From assembly GCA_003439945.1 (NCBI GenBank), contig QVRM01002488.1:1-64000 (forward strand): a DNA stretch of 64,000 bases. The letters run 5' to 3'. Numbering within the stretch: position 1 is the first letter of the stretch; each line of letters begins with the position of its first letter. The stretch is from Dermanyssus gallinae. Lineage: Eukaryota; Arthropoda; Arachnida; Mesostigmata; Dermanyssidae. A program made the translations under genes and the position numbers. A model generated the notes under the pieces. That model saw only the letters and a list, made by a program, of their open reading frames with translations, did no database searches and had not been told where the DNA came from. This document shows, piece by piece, positions 1-12,578 of the stretch.

Positions 1-3000
1 CTCGTAGTGATTATAACGACCATATCGTAAAAGCTTAAAATGGCAACAATATCACGTCGGCGATCCACTGATGAAATTATGTGTTTATTGTGAACGAATA
101 ACCTACGTATCGATACGTTATCCGCCCGTCATTTCTACATGAAATCACGTAAATCTCTCTTTCTATATATATATATATATATATATATTGACCGCGATAG
201 CTCTGCTGGCAACCAAATTGAATTAGCAGGTTTGGCACTGAGAGACGCCCGCCGTTAAATGGTTGCGCTAGTGCAGCTACAATAACACCAACAACAGCAG
301 CAACAATAACCACAACAACAACACAAGCAACAACAACATCGTCACTTATACCTTGCAGCAGGTACAGTAATAGTGAACAAAACTGAAACAGCTGCGATAA
401 GCAACAACGCAATTATCATCATGAAAAGCCGCCACCATCGCGATTCATGTCCCCGTTAATCGTCGAATCAGATCGAAATCAATTGTTGATGGTCTGACGT
501 GTATGGTTACGCGCGCGGAGCTAACTAATCAACTCATTTCTCACTCTGATAAGAACATCATCGATGGTGATCCATTTCCGGGCGATCAGGTCGTTGTCGT
601 TGCTGAGCTTAACACACAGAGAGAGAGGGGTGAGGTGTGCATTGTTAGACTTCTGTGCTCGATTTGTGTATTCCTCGTTGTATTACTACTGTTGTTGTTG
701 TTGTAAATACGTATGCAGGTAGTTACAGCTATGTAACACGGTCGTGACACGGCGTGCCCTGTTGTGTCGTGGCACGTCTAGTATAGCTGTTGTTGCTCGT
801 GTATGAAGGCAGATACGAGGGCGCGAAAAAAAACAGAAGGGTGAACAAGAAATAATAGATCGTGAAAGCACGTGAAAACGCCAGTTACAGGGGCGGTGGC
901 GGCGGCGGCATGTAGTAGTGCCAGTTGTAGTGATAATCCTAAAAGTGAAAAACAAAGCAGTAACAGTGGTATTGAGTACAACAACAGTTCGTAATAAAAT
1001 CAGACTTGATAGCGTCGACTATCAAACAGGTTGGACAGACAAGAACAGCATCGAAACGGCTGGGCGACGTGTGCGAAATGCTTCGGCATGTAATGATCAC
1101 GTTTGCCGGTGACTTCACTCGCATTTCTTGTTGCTGTAACTCAACGCATTGTTAAGCTGCGACGGCACGAAAGTGCGCCGAGGCAAGCCACACTGAGCTC
1201 GAAATAGGAAAGCCGAGAATCACTATATATATATATATATATGGCTTACTATGGGATGAGCCGAAACAGAGGCGCGCGAATTTTCCTTCAAGCGATCTGT
1301 TATGTGGCCACCCCAGCACGGCTCTAGCCTTCAGTAGCAGCACAGTGGACTGCGACGTATACATATATGCAACAGCGTTAGGTAATAGCTATTAACACTT
1401 GCAGCCAGCTTGTGACGGGCTAGAGGGACTATGCGAGCTAAATTGACAACGACAATATGTAGACATATGATGATAAATAGCGCAAATAGCAACGGTTTTG
1501 TAAAGGGAAAGAAACACGGATGAACAACAATAACATTTAAACAATAGACGACAAGGAAAACTTCAAAAGTAATTTTAATTATTATTATTATATTTTCTCA
1601 CAGGAGAGCACAACTGGCAATGATTTTTACAACGAATACATCGACAGCGATTGCCTTCTTGTCTTCCCGCCTAGATCTTCTCTTACGAACAGACGAACGA
1701 GCGTTTTAAGCTGTCAGAATTTTTGTATTGTTTTCGTGAAGCTCTTTTGCGTCCAATAGATTGCGAAACCTAATTTCAAGGTATTCATCACTGTTCTTGC
1801 CGGCTTGGACCGGTGCGCAATAGTCGACAACAATAATAATTATAATAGTAATAACAATAAAATCTATACGACAACAACTTCAACAGCAGCAACAACAATA
1901 ACAGCAACAACAGTCAACATGTATTGAGAGTGAACGATGCAGCACTTTCAACGATATCAAACAACAGCCGCACTACAGCCTTACAGAGAGATTGATACTT
2001 AAGTGAGAGAGAGAGAGAAAGAAGCTCGCGCGTATATCGGCACTATATCGGACGGAGAGCCCAGCAACGGAAGCGTGATTTTTCATAATCTCTATATTAT
2101 GGAAGGTATTTGATTCGTTAAATTGGCGTATAGGGGCTGTTCACGTGGTGCGTCTTTGTCGCGACCGTAAATCTATGCAACAACAAACTGTACGGAGATA
2201 GATATGGCTATTCTCTCCCCCCGCCCCCCCTCTATCTCGCTATCTGCCCAGTTTCCCTGCTTTCTGTGAGCTTCCCCTTTTCTTCAATGGGCAAACTATC
2301 AAAAAGCCGGCCCGGACATCGTTGCTGGCAACATGGCGAGTTTCCCGCAGCGGGTGCAGAACGAACGAACTAATTAGTATTCTACACAGCCCTGTGACAA
2401 TCTGTCGGGTTAAAAAGCTTTTGCTCGATGCGTGTGTCTGCTTTTTTGCTTGTTACACAGGAGGGGGAAATGCTTTTAGGCACGCTGTGCAGGACTACAC
2501 GCCGGCTGGTAGCTCAATGACTACCAAAGCCTTTGTACGACCTGCTAAAACCCTCATACCTCCTGTCATCCCCCGTAACCGGGTCCTATAGGTGAGGTTG
2601 CTCACAGTCAAGGGGGAGCTTGTCTCTGTTCGTCTGCGCCGTTCACCGCGTTTTCTAGAGTGTGTATATGTGTATAAGTGAGCGTCTAACTTGTACGTGT
2701 GGGTCTATCTGTCCGACCTGGTCGCGCACGCACTGTGTACTACACTACATGGGGACTCGCAGTGTACATCATGACCGGCTACATGATAATCTGCACACCA
2801 TGTACATGCCCAGCATTGTACATGTCCCGTACTCTATCAGCACGCACAGTAACCATCGAGAGAAAAGCGCGGCAAAACAAAAACCAGACCGCGTTCTCTT
2901 ATTGAGGATTTCGACGAAACAAAGGCGTGTTACAGACCGAACATGATGATGATGATGATAACGATGACGCTAAATTGGGGTTGGTGCAAAAGGCAGGGCA

Positions 3001-4117
3001 AGACAAGGCTTTCTAATTGGTTGAATTTGTTGTTCATGCTGTTGCTGTTGTTGCTATCCTTATTACGGGCGATCCTGGTGGTGGTGGTAGCGGGGTAGTT
3101 TAGGCCGAAACCGGAACGTTAACGAAAAATAAACCAGTATTTCTTTCGCCAACGAGTCCATTCAACCACTGACCCCGATACGTGGACAACGATGCAGTGA
3201 TTACGTGAGAGAGGCTGAGAGAAATAGGGGGAGACCCCGGAGAAGTAGAGGCAGGTAGAGGAACAGAGGGAGGGAGGGAGAGGAAGGTTTTTGTTGCCGC
3301 CGCCGCCGCCGCCTTATCGAATCTAATGAATGTTACGCTAGAGAAACAGATACATAGATAGACAGATACCTAGAGAAATCGTTGGGTCGGAAGTTGTGGC
3401 CGCGCTCTAACGTGATAGAAGATCGATTTTAGCTGGGCTGGACCAATTGTCATCAGTATCGGCGGCATGTCTAGCTTGGATGGCCACTGGCTTTCATCCA
3501 CCGGACTGCGTCGTAGACCACACCAATACAGGAGCACAAATTACAACCGCCGCAGCAGCAGCTCTGAACTGGGGCCACTAGTTTCTACTCGAATTCTTAT
3601 GAGCATATTGAGCGTAACTGTGTGTTGATGCGAAAGGGGGTGCGAGAACAGGAAAAAGATAGTCCGGCAAGGTCTGTCGTCTGAACGGTAGTGTAAGCGT
3701 ATAAGTACGCGCACGAGAGAGTGAGAGGCACATATGAGGAAAGTGTGAAATACAAAGAATTACAATAATAGTAATAACAATAATAATAATAATAATAATA
3801 AAAATAACAATAATAATCGGTACAACCCATCACGAATGAACAGCGGCACCAGTATCAGAGGTGCTGCAGGTCGTACAAACGCGTGTTCGGGTCATCATTA
3901 TCATGGTGATGATAATGGAGGTGGTGAGGTAGTGACTCGATGAGGATGAGGATGATGATTATGATGATCATGACCGCAAACATGACAATGCTTCGAGAAG
4001 GTCTGAGGTGTAAACCTTCGCGATGCGCGTATAATAATAGACGTAGTTAACAATAAAAACAACATCGACGACGACGTCGACAAAAGACACGATAAATCAA
4101 CACGTTACTACAATTAC

Positions 4118-4186
4118 GACAATGGGAAAAGCCCCATTGTCGCCCCATTTACCACAAAGCGGTGTGCCCCATTTTCCACAAAGCGG
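4118..4186. repeat. Perfect 9-bp hairpin followed by a 24-bp-period direct repeat
   Basis: GACAATGGG (4118-4126) pairs perfectly with CCCATTGTC (4133-4141) across a 6-base loop. Immediately after it, the 20-base unit CCCCATTT(A/T)CCACAAAGCGG occurs twice, at 4143-4162 and 4167-4186. No function is recognised. Confidence 0.7.
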
Positions 4187-4890
4187 AAAATTGAAACTAT
4201 CACAGCAGTTAGAAGAATCGTGAAAATGTAGGTTACAAAGTTAGTTAGAGGAAACTTGAGGAAAAGAAGGTTGAAGTTAGAAAACAATGAGGAACAGAAT
4301 GTAGCAATTAGAAGAAACTTGAGAAAAAGAAAATAGAAAAATGGCAGGGGGTATCACAGACAGATCAACACACAGCGTCGAGAGGTGACGTTTTCGTCGT
4401 CGGCGTCGTCGCTTTTCCTATGCGAGGCCATGAATGACCAACAACACAAGCAGATATTGATTAAATCAATTAAGCAACCAAGTATCATTCATAATGATGA
4501 TCAAGGTGGTGATAAGAACGGCGATGGTGATTAGACGATAGATGATGATGATGATGACTATGATGATAAAGGATTGGAGCAGTGACGAAGCTCCTCGAAG
4601 ACTCCCAGACTTGTTCGTGGTGTAACGGATTCGCGTTCGTTGACTAAGTAATATTAATAAGAATAATACTATTAGTACTAATAATCACAATGCTAAAAAT
4701 ATGAATATTCAACATGACTATACAGACGATAACGATATGAATGCCAGTTGCCGTTTCGACTTCGCTCGTTGTCCGATCCGATACGTTTCTCTGCCCGTCT
4801 GTTCCCACTGGATGTCCGGTGGTGGGTCGTCTGCACGATGCGGACGCCGCCCTAATGAAGTGATGAATTGTTTTTTGCTGTTTCGTCACA

Positions 4891-4891
4891 C

Positions 4892-4922
<31 letters not shown>
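4891..4922 (+). repeat. (CAA)n microsatellite
   Basis: Uninterrupted CAA triplets, about ten copies, inside triplet-rich DNA with no recognised gene. Confidence 0.9.
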
Positions 4923-4923
<1 letters not shown>

Positions 4924-6299
4924 TCACACTCGAACGCACTCAACCGGAGCGGGTCGGGAGTCGAGGACGGCGCTTTGCGGTGTATGTGTATGTAGCCCGT
5001 AGTGTGATACAATACGAATAATAATAATAATGATAATATTATTAATAATAACAATACCAATATTCATAACAACAATAAAAAATCATAATAATTATCATAA
5101 TGACGATGATAATATTAATAATAATAGTAATGAGGATAAAGGCTATGATTCTTATCATTGCTGACTGATGTGAATGCCGCCGCAGCCGTCGCCGCCGCCG
5201 CTGTTGCTTCTGCTGCTGCTGCTGTTAGAATTTATGTAACTACTACTACGTCTATTGTTACTACGACAACAACAACAACAACACGGCTGGAGGCCACGAG
5301 GAGAAATCAATCAATCAGCCATTCAATCAACGCAATGAAGAATTAAATCAACCAATCAATCAATCAACCATGACGATGACATATTTTACCGAGTTCGTGG
5401 TGGCGCGACGTACATTGATGGCGTACCGTCGCGCGGACGTGCGGCCGTCCTCCTGGCCTCGGCGACATTTAATGTTCTCTTCTTTTTTTTTTAATATATA
5501 TACACACCTACATATTCAGAAGACCTCTGCGAAACCACCGGCTTCCGTCCCCATCCCTGATCGAACCTCTGTCGCTCACCGCCAGGCCGCTGTTTGCTCT
5601 ACCCGTCTAGTGGTGCGCTATTATAGCCCCTCAATTGCAATTTACATCAAAAGATCTGTCTAACTGTTTGACTGATTGACTGACTGACTGTCTGTCTGTC
5701 TGTCTGGCTTTGTGCATGCCTGTTTACCTACCTGTCCAGTAATCAGTGGAGAGAGCAATTAATCAACCATTAGTTAATCGTGGAAACGATCAATAATTGG
5801 CAACATCCTCTGCCCCCACTTCCACTCTCTCTCTCTCTCTCCATCTGTCCTCCATTGTCTTTTTTTCATTTGTCTATCTCTTGATATAGCTCGTTTTCTC
5901 GTTGCCCGCCTACTCACTCACTCTTTCACTCATACAGATAGATAGATAGATAGATAAATAAATAGGGAGACAGAACAACAGTGAAACAGGGCGTGCGCGG
6001 AACAAGAAAGGCGGAGCAAAACGGGCTGGGTGAGCGGCTGAATGAACTAGCCGGCAAGCTGGTGGTCACGCAGACTGCCCGTTGTAGATCTGTGCGCTGT
6101 AGCGCGCCCGTGGACCAAATATCTGACATTAAAACGATGACAAATATACAAAAAATATATCTATACATTATTAAATAAAAACATGAGAAAAAAAACTACG
6201 CTGGTGTCGTTCTTTGTCTGTCTGTTTGTGTGCGTCTTTGTCTATCTGTTGTCGAGAAGCAGCAGTAGAACGTCTCGTTTTCTATTTATTGACGTAGCG

Positions 6300-6990
6300 T
6301 CGTTGAAACTTTGCACAATACATTGAGGTACTAATATTCTAACGCTTAGAGCTTTTGACAAGTGGTCTTCCTTACTCCTCCGAGTGACCCAGGTCTATGT
6401 CTAGCAGTGTATAACTGCAGTGATCGTTAGTTTCCGTACCCATAACAACGTTTGTAGTAGACATGTTTATATTTATAGTTATCAGAGATGACTGGGGTTT
6501 TGATATTAAACGAAAACTTGTTTTGATGCAGGAATAGTAACATTTCAATTCAATTGGCCGAACACCAGATATCTTTCTGGAAGTCACTAGGTTCGACGGA
6601 AACACACTACGGTTAGGGGTCAGATAAGAGACTCTCGCCCGGAAGACATCACATTAGTAGAACAATAGAACACAAACAGAAATGAGTTAAATTATTAAGG
6701 CAACCAATTACCATTCATAGTGAGGATCAAGGTGGTAATAAAACAGCGATAGTGATGACGATGACGATGAATATAGCAGTGGCGATGCTCTTGGCATTTA
6801 TCCTACTGTATTCCATAATCCATATACGTAGGGCTATGGCATATAGACACTTAGACACACCAATATGGCCTTTCCTGTCTACACATTCAGATGGGGTAAT
6901 CAATACGAACGCTATACAGTTCTCTAGCGATCATGAGAAACTCCTTAAGACACCGCAGCACTTTCATTAGTGTTTGCTATAAAAGGTATG
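6300..6990. other. No feature recognised
   Basis: Mixed-sequence DNA. I see no coding domain, RNA gene or long repeat in it. Confidence 0.5.
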
Positions 6991-6993
6991 CCC

Positions 6994-7140
6994 TTAGTCG
7001 GAAGAACAAATAAAACGGCAAGCAGTCAAGCGAGTCGAGGCGTTCGATAGCCTTCTAATTTCCGAAAGACCTAGGCACAAGTATAGCCAGAAAGAATTGC
7101 TCATACCAGTTTGAAAACCAAACTGCTCGACGGGAATCCA
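6994..7140 (-). mobile_element. Possible jockey-type reverse transcriptase scrap
   Basis: The minus-strand frame contains IPVEQFGFQTGMSNS, which resembles the conserved QFGFR.G.ST segment of jockey-type LINE reverse transcriptases. It is followed by residues compatible with the helix before catalytic motif A. The piece is very short and directly abuts an R1-like fragment on the other strand. It may be a truncated nested insertion. A chance resemblance is not excluded. Confidence 0.35.
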
Positions 7141-8130
7141 TGCTTGAATGGTCGGCAGATGCCGCTTTCGAAACGGCACCAGAATGGAAGCAGGAGCATC
7201 ATCTCCAACTCGCTCCACAGAAGACCGAAACTATATATTTCACCGGAAGGAAGAGAACGAGGGGCCTACGCCTGACACTAGCACGCCGGCCAATCGCAAT
7301 AAAAAAAAGGCTTAATACCTGGTAGTGGTCCTAGACACGGTACTCACCGGTGCCGCGCATGTAGCCTACGTAACCCGCGAGGTCGCCAAGGCTGCCCAAA
7401 ACCTTGCCCGAATCCTCCCGCGAGAGGGAGACGCATCTGACGGACGACGACAGTTGCTGGCAACTGTAGCGGAATTAACGGCTATGTACGCTATGTAGGT
7501 ATGGTGTGGACGGACCTGGCTCTCCGGGCGGCACAAAGCCGGCAGGGCCTTAGAACCGCTATGAGAGTGTGTAGAGTCTACCGTACAGTATCTACGGATG
7601 TCCTGATCGTGCTGGCCCGTCAGTTTCCGCGGGATCTACTTGCCGGCGAGAGAAGCAAGCGGTACATAGACGGGAACCTTAACTTGGCACAGGCACGGGA
7701 GGCCACCCTGGCGGCGTGGAGCGACGAGTAGAACAGACCCCTCCCTGGCGACACCCGTGGTACATGGACACGCCAACTTATACCTGATCTACGACGCTGG
7801 TACGAAGAGCGGCGAGGGGACCTTTCGTACAATACGACGCAGGTACATACCGGGCATGGGCAGTTCCAGACCTACAAGATGCGCATAGGCAAGGCCACAA
7901 CGGACATCTGCGTCCTCTGCACCTCAGGGGACGCGGGCGACGTCAAGCACACGATAGCACACTGTGCGGCCCTTGCGAGTGCTAGGGTCTCGACAAAACC
8001 AGAGCTGGCTAGAAAAACCCCGCAGTCTATCGTGGACTACATGACGAAAGACGCGACCAGGTGGTCCAAGGGACGGGCCTATCTGGATGTCATCATGAAA
8101 AGGAAATACGAGTTGATGAAAACGGCTCAA
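7141..8130 (+). mobile_element. R1-like LINE, C-terminal ORF2 fragment (decayed)
   Basis: Read across frameshifts, this encodes the end of an R1-type reverse transcriptase. First come LQLAPQKTETIYFTGRK (after motif C) and a YLGV-like segment. Then comes a thumb region with VYRTVSTDVLIVL (R1 elements typically have AYRTVSTDAL). Last are WTRQLIPDLRRWYEERRGDL, LTGHGQF-like TGHGQFQTYKMRIG, and a Cys/His segment with CVLC, HTIAHC. Several frameshifts and stops show it is not functional. The N-terminal RT and the endonuclease are missing. Family assignment rests on these motifs only. Confidence 0.75.
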
Positions 8131-9640
8131 CTACCCTCGGAATGGAAAACTAGCCTTTTAAGCATTATACCTAAAAGAAAAGGGGATCCGTTGGCACCAT
8201 CGTCTTACTGAGGTATCGCAAAAGAAGAGCGCAATCTACAAACTTCTATCGGCTATCCTAGCCCGTCGATTAGAACATTTTCTTGAGATTCACAGAAAGC
8301 TGCCGAAGCAACAACATGGCTTCAGAAGGGGCCGGTCAACAATGACAACATGTGCTGTACGTCTAAATTCAATACAACGGGCACTTCGAACTAAAGGGGC
8401 TTAACTATTCGCTGTTTTTGTAGATTTTAAAGCGGCCTTTGATACGGACGCATGAATGATTAGACTTGACAAGCTGGCTTTTTGCGGGATCTCATTAAAT
8501 ATATTGGAGCTCATTAAAGACATTTTACAGGAAGGACAAGTTATTATAGATGACGGGGCCGCTAAACACATGGCGATCTTACAGACCATTGGTGTTGCCC
8601 AAGGTAATAATCTTAGCCCCCTGCTGTTTTCGGTGCTGGTGAGAGGACCTTCCTAAAGAGATACGGAGTCGGCACTCGCAGGTAGACATCCTTATGTATG
8701 CAGACGACTTGGTGCTATATTCTCGCAGTCGATTCCATTTGCAACAATCCCTTGCGACATTGCAACATTACGTGCATCGAAACCAGTTGGAAATAAATAT
8801 AAATAAAACAGAGGCAATGAAATTTAGACGTGGAGGGATTTTGGCTGGAATCGACGAAACACGGTTGGGTTCAAAATCTATAAAATTTGTCTCAAACTTC
8901 TCATAAATAGGGCTTATGCTCTCGTCTCGATGTACAAAGTTCTCGTCTCGATGTACGAAGTTCTCGAGGCACATTGATAAACGAATTCGGAAAGGACTAC
9001 AGTCCTTTCATAGTATCCGAGACCCTCATAAACTATCAATGTACGTTGCCGTTCATCTCTTTAACCTAAGATTGCGCCTACTGCTTCCTACGGTATACAG
9101 GTGATATGGCCGCATATAACCAAGTTAAACTTTAAGGCGCTTGACCAAATCAAGGCCGCTTTTCTAAAGAAGGCGCTAAGAGTTCACCGCACTAGTCTCA
9201 ACAGAAGAGTCTATTTACTGGCGACACCGCTATTTGTTGAGAATTTACAAAAAATACACCTGTTACCGAAAACGGCAGTTTTCAACGAGTACATGTCTGA
9301 ATGGGAGAATAAGATGGCAGACATTGACCCACTCTTTTATGAAACTCAAGCAATGATGTGTAGTTCATGAAGCGCTGCAACTATGAGAATAGACACCTAA
9401 TTGCACGATTTGCTGTACATGGCTACCACAATAAGATCTGTATTCGAGAGAAGTTCCATTAAATTTCCTCGTTATGCTTGTGCAAACTCTGCGGGAGACA
9501 GTGTGACTTATATCACCCTCCACAATGCGATAGAGCAGTTCCGTTGACTCGACTTTTAGAACCGTGATGAATATATGTATATGTGAATGTGTGCTTTCTC
9601 TGTACGCGCAATATTGTAAACCAACCATTGGTTAATAAAG
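8131..9640 (+). mobile_element. Jockey/I-like LINE, RT to 3' end (decayed)
   Basis: RT motifs appear in order across frameshifts: LPSEWKTSLLSIIPKRKGD, a YRGIA segment, QQHGFRRGRST, FAVFVDFKAAFDTD (motif A), GVAQGNNLSPLLFSVL (motif B) and LMYADDLVLYSR (motif C). They are followed by a thumb and a C-terminal Cys/His stretch around RHLIARFAVHGYHNKICIR. A poly(A)-like signal AATAAA lies near 9634. The N-terminal endonuclease and ORF1 are absent. The 5' edge is fused to an R1-like fragment. The same family recurs at 54640-58300. A 21-bp tandem duplication (8920-8940, 8941-8961) lies inside it. Confidence 0.75.
8920..8961 (+). repeat. 21-bp tandem duplication inside a LINE remnant
   Basis: The unit TCTCGTCTCGATGTACAAAG plus T is repeated immediately with one change (ACAAAG to ACGAAG). 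In frame it repeats the peptide SSRCTKF. Confidence 0.85.
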
Positions 9641-9654
9641 CTATTATGTGAAAA

Positions 9655-11180
9655 GAAATTGGCCCTGGAAACGGCCAGACAGGCTAGGTTGGAGAGAAGC
9701 TTCAATCGAGGCGGCCGAGAGGAGGTGCCGAGGGAGAGAGAAGGGGAAAACAGCTTAGCCCTCCAGAGGATCTCGACGCATCCCCCCCAGGACGGGCGAG
9801 CATTGGCTAGACGCTTAGAGCGTTAAAGCACGAGATTCCTCCAAGTCCCACACTAGCTGGTGTTAGCTGCATTTTCGAGGCCTTACAAAAAAAAGCTTAT
9901 TCTAAGAAGAAGAGAAAACAGTGGAGACTACGATGTTTGTCTGTAAATGGGTGGATAATCTGCAAATGAAGCTTCCTTCTGCTTCACAACCTTCTGCTAG
10001 GGGGTATCCCAACGAGAAGTACCAAGCGATGACGTCAGTTGCTTAAGAACGCAGGGACACACTAGCGCAAAAGAAAATAAAATAGTTAGAGACACCTAGT
10101 AAAAAGCACACGACCATTACTGAGGGGCCAGGGGCTAGCGATAACATTAAGGAGGACATTCGGAAGGAGAAGAGCGTGCCACATTATGGCACTGAGGATC
10201 TTCCGGTCAACCCCCATTTGGGTGCAAATAATCCTTTCGGCGACAGCAGTGAACCTGGGAGACTCGTTTTTGACACAAAATGAGTTCCTGGCGAAAACAG
10301 CAAACCACTAAATAGCACGGTCGGAGAGGAGCAGGGGGAAATTGGACGTGAGCGCAAATAATATACCGGAGATCACACAGAAGGAGGTCAAACGGGTCGC
10401 GGAAAAGCTTGCCACCAGCAAACGAACCCGAAGCCCAAGGGGGCGTTCCGGAAATTTCCGCTTATCTACGTCGGGTGATTTCAGGGATGGCCTGGGGCTC
10501 ATTGCAGGGGGACAGCACTACAAGGCTACTGAATTCCCACAAGGCTTTTAGGACTAATTTTTCATGAAGTCAAAAAGGTCTGCCTACCAAGCCAAAAGGA
10601 TTCCGTTGGCAACGGGGGTCAAATTAACGGCGGCCTACTGGTCTGGACGGACACGGTGCCGTGGACGGCGAAAAATGGGGGGGGTACTAAGGTAAGGCTA
10701 ACGGGCGCTGGCGATTAGAGTTAGCCGCACATTCCGGACGGTTTCTACAAAGTTCTCCTGGTCCTAGCCAATGTTCTGACATGGACCTGCTCGCGAATAA
10801 AAAAAAACAAGTGCTTAGACGGGGATTTTGATTCGACCATGGGCAAGAGTGCTACTATCGTGACGTGGCAGGGCGAATGGGCGAAGATAAGGTCCAGGGT
10901 GACCGAGGGACGCTGGAGCAAGAGTCTGATACCAGGCCTCAGAGTATAATGCGACTGCCAGAGCAGCGAGCTATCCTACTGTATGGCGCAGGTGCTGACC
11001 GAACACCGATGTACCAAGAATTTATAGAACCTCTCTAAACCCACTCAATACCGGACACCTCCCCACCCACAGCTCTGAAGTACTAAGCATTTTGTAAACG
11101 CAACCTGCATGCCATGGAAAACCGGAAGGCGATGGCAACATTCGCCTGTGGAGGACAGAAGATCCTTGTCAACACTGCAC
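9655..11180 (+). mobile_element. R1-like LINE remnant, internally deleted
   Basis: The left part has a charged, Gag-like segment (ARQARLERSFNRGGREEVPR). From 10330 an RT N-terminal motif is visible (EITQKEVKRVAEKLATSK). From about 10850 the typical R1 C-terminus appears: TWQGEWAKIRSRVTEGRWSK, SLIPGL, and MAQVLTEHRCTKNL. The catalytic RT core between them is missing or unrecognisable. Frameshifts and stops are frequent. Boundaries are approximate. Confidence 0.55.
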
Positions 11181-11930
11181 ATCCCTGTTGGATAATAAGC
11201 AAGTAATACGGCGAAGGTTGTCCACTACGTTGTGCTCATTTAATGTTCACTCATCAGAATAGAATGAACATGCGTCTTAAAGCTTTGCAAGGATGGCCTT
11301 GTCGTTGACGGTAAGATCAATAAAGTCCGGTTGTGCCCCTCGAATGAAGAAACTTTCCGGTTCGTGCGATTTAGGCTTTCCAGGCCTCATTTAGCGTGCT
11401 CCTGGTCAAAAAACAGTTGGGATCACGAAAAGTTGTTTACGTACTCTCGAGGAGTGGAGCACCACTTCAACTCGAGCAGAAGTAATGTCGATAAAAAGTG
11501 ACAGCTTTGGCCCAAACATTATCCCGCCAGCGGGAATCGTGACATATGCCCAAAGCCATGAGCGCAGATTACTTTTGAGTGCACTTGTGATGAATTATTT
11601 CACTGAAAAATTAAACAGGTAACCTCCAATAACTGTGGCGTCCGCAATTCATTTTGAATGAGGATTTCTTTGACTCTGACTGAGTGGCGAAATGAAGAGT
11701 ACTTCCCGTTTTAGCCCGTGCTTACATTTTCTCACGGTATTAATTGACAGTTTTAATGTCAGCCTACACAAATGAATAGCCTCCTCCATCCACCCTTAGC
11801 ATCTAAATAGGACTGAATGAACTCGACAAAAAAAAACACAGACAAACAACCAACCAACGAACCAACCAACCAAAAAGAACGCGTCATTATCTAAAGTCCA
11901 GTCAGACGTCGTCGCCATTCAGGCCTTCCG
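11180..11930. other. No feature recognised
   Basis: Non-repetitive DNA upstream of the GC-rich leader region of the MKK gene. No domain or RNA gene was seen. Confidence 0.4.
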
Positions 11931-12543
11931 TGTGCGGGGGCGTTGCTGTCGTTGTTACGTCTTGTAACGTAACCTCTGCGCGTAAATATACGCTGCTAAC
12001 GTTGCGAAACCGTGACGACAACAACATTCGCCGCCGCCCCCGTTACGCCGCTGCCGCCGCCCCGTTACGCCGCTGCCGCCGCCGCCGTCGTAACGTCCGA
12101 CGTACTCATCGCTAGTTGTGGTAGCGCTACGTACCGAAACTGTCGGATGGGAACGACTCACTACGTTGCGTTTGCTCTTCGGCATTGTTTCGGCGGCGGC
12201 GGCGGCGACGCGCCGTCGTCGCCGTCGTTGTTGTCGTCGTCGTCGTCGTCTGCTCGAGTGCTGGCGGCTGGCTCTACTAAGTGCTCCCCTCCTTCCACCC
12301 TTGCTCCACCATTGGGCCCAGCGGTCAGACAAGCTGGCTAGCTGCCTGGCTGACCTAACTGCAGCTGCCTCCGTCAGTTGTTGCTGTAGGAGTTTTAGCC
12401 ATTGTAGCAGTGGTATTAGTGAGTCGAGTGTCGAGCGGAGTGTGCTGCTGTAGACTGTCTTGTGGTGGTGGTGGTGCTGCTACTACTGTTGTTGTTCGTC
12501 GGTTCGTGGTGGTTGTTTGTTGTTGTTGTTGTTGTTGTTGTTT

Positions 12544-12578
<35 letters not shown>

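Larger units (their letters stand above)
1..6300. other. Microsatellite-rich region, no recognised gene
   Basis: This stretch is dominated by short tandem repeats: CAA/TTG, GAT, AAT, TGAC/TGTC (about 5660-5705) and GATA (about 5935-5960), with short (TA)n at 163-188 and 1224-1242. Reading frames here are short and low in complexity and match no family I know. A 54-codon frame at 3467-3628 starts in a good context (GGCGGC before ATG) but is not recognised. The texture resembles the leader region of the MKK gene at 12-13.8 kb, so it may be upstream or untranslated DNA of a neighbouring gene. That is inference. Confidence 0.5.
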
